This document shows, one piece after another, positions 4,498-5,054 of a stretch of 5,054 nt of DNA. Source of the DNA: an uncultured bacterium (GTDB taxonomy: Bacteria; Bacillota; Clostridia; Lachnospirales; Lachnospiraceae); NCBI GenBank assembly GCA_905214855.1, contig CAJMNU010000118.1:1-5054 (forward strand). Reading direction: 5' to 3'. Made by a program: the position numbers and the translations under genes. Each line of letters begins with the position of its first letter. Positions within the stretch are counted from its first letter, which is position 1. The notes beneath the pieces were generated by a model, which searched no databases, had not been told where the DNA came from, and worked only from the letters and a program-made list of their open reading frames with translations.

Positions 4498-5054
4498 TTA
4501 ATTTAAATCTCCAGCATAAGTAAGAGTTCCCAGAATATCTTCTGCGTGAAGTTCACTGACTAATGCATGAGAAAAAGAAATGACCATCATATAATGGCTG
4601 ACTTTTCGCAGATAAAAATCTTGGATGAGTTGATCCTGATGTGTGATGGAGAAATGTGTGTATTCTCTTTTGCCATATGATACCGTTTCAAATTCAGAAA
4701 TTTCAGTGTCATTTCCCTGACCTTCTGCAAGCAGTGTCCCAAATTCTTCTTCTGTGATAGAGGAATCAAAAGTTTGATTTTTCAGTTCATTAAAAGCAAC
4801 ACGCAGACTCACTCCCACCTTTGGTACTAATGCGAGAAAATCATAGTGGCTTTGGATGGAAGAAGAGGCAATGCTTTCCTTTTGACAGCCCTTAGGAAGG
4901 GTGATCTGATAATCAGCCCAAGTATTGATATAGGTATTGCCATTCCATTTGCCTGACTTATAATCCCCGATAATCTCTGGACGTTCTTCCCCTGGTTTCG
5001 ATACAGAAAGAGAAGAGACATCTCCTGAAACCTCAGTTTCCTCTGATATACTTG
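4498..5054 (-). CDS. Putative exported protein/lipoprotein of unknown function (N-terminus beyond window)
   Basis: The minus-strand frame ending at TAA (4498-4500) is open without a stop to the right edge, giving at least 184 residues. A GTG at 4816-4818 is an internal valine, not the start. The visible N-terminal stretch, rich in Ser, Glu, Thr and Val (about 20 residues, SISEETEVSG onward), looks like the linker that follows a lipobox in Gram-positive lipoproteins. Next comes GKWNGNTYINTWADYQITLP, resembling the opening strands of a clostridial family of small secreted domains with the pattern W-x-G-N-x-Y-x-N-x-W followed by x-LP, perhaps PsbP/DcrB-like. The remainder alternates short amphipathic strands and ends YAGDLN. 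The signal peptide, if present, lies outside the window. The family link is from memory of similar sequences and is tentative. A well-placed terminator lies 48 bp downstream of the stop. Confidence 0.75.
   Translation of the reverse strand, partial: SISEETEVSGDVSSLSVSKPGEERPEIIGDYKSGKWNGNTYINTWADYQITLPKGCQKESIASSSIQSHYDFLALVPKVGVSLRVAFNELKNQTFDSSITEEEFGTLLAEGQGNDTEISEFETVSYGKREYTHFSITHQDQLIQDFYLRKVSHYMMVISFSHALVSELHAEDILGTLTYAGDLN

Noticed and set aside
1..5054. CRISPR arrays, tRNA/rRNA genes, insertion sequences, attachment sites
   Set aside because: No regularly spaced repeats with unique spacers, cloverleaf genes, transposase-like frames or terminal inverted repeats were seen. The 16-bp repeats at 3833-3880 are contiguous without spacers.

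Overview
The window looks like ordinary chromosome from a low-to-mid GC Gram-positive anaerobe, most likely a Lachnospiraceae/Clostridia member. The clues are a T-box controlled threonyl-tRNA synthetase, strong AGGAGG-type ribosome binding sites, canonical TTGACA/TATAAT promoters, purine-rich intergenic DNA and a DUF1540 protein. The family assignment is an inference from gene style, not from a database search.

Layout. Positions 2-607 (+) hold the C-terminal half of a MATE-type multidrug/sodium antiporter, cut by the left edge. After 55 bp of purine-rich DNA comes a GTG-started Nudix hydrolase (663-1289, +) with a perfect Nudix box. The two genes are probably co-transcribed. The last codons of the Nudix gene contain a near-perfect sigma-A promoter (1263-1290), and the Nudix stop codon lies inside its -10 box. 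This promoter drives a leader RNA that contains a classic T-box riboswitch (about 1404-1661): stem I with an ACC threonine specifier, the AGGGTGGAACCGCG T-box, and a competing intrinsic terminator. It controls thrS (1805-3760, +), a full-length class II threonyl-tRNA synthetase with TGS, editing, catalytic and anticodon-binding domains.

Downstream of thrS, positions 3833-3880 hold three 16-bp direct repeats. Their spacing places -35-like and -10-like hexamers 17-18 bp apart, which gives stacked candidate promoters. Next comes a long imperfect inverted repeat (3893-3963) that would fold over both the Shine-Dalgarno sequence and the ATG of the next gene, a 104-residue cysteine-rich protein with two DUF1540 repeats (3961-4275, +). 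This promoter-array plus start-site hairpin is the most unusual structure in the window.

The right end is convergent. A purine-rich tract (about 4290-4419) and a terminator (4414-4450) separate the DUF1540 gene from a minus-strand gene (4498-5054) that runs off the right edge. The visible part of that gene looks like the C-terminal region of an exported protein or lipoprotein of unknown function. I see no tRNA or rRNA genes, CRISPR arrays, insertion sequences or phage genes.
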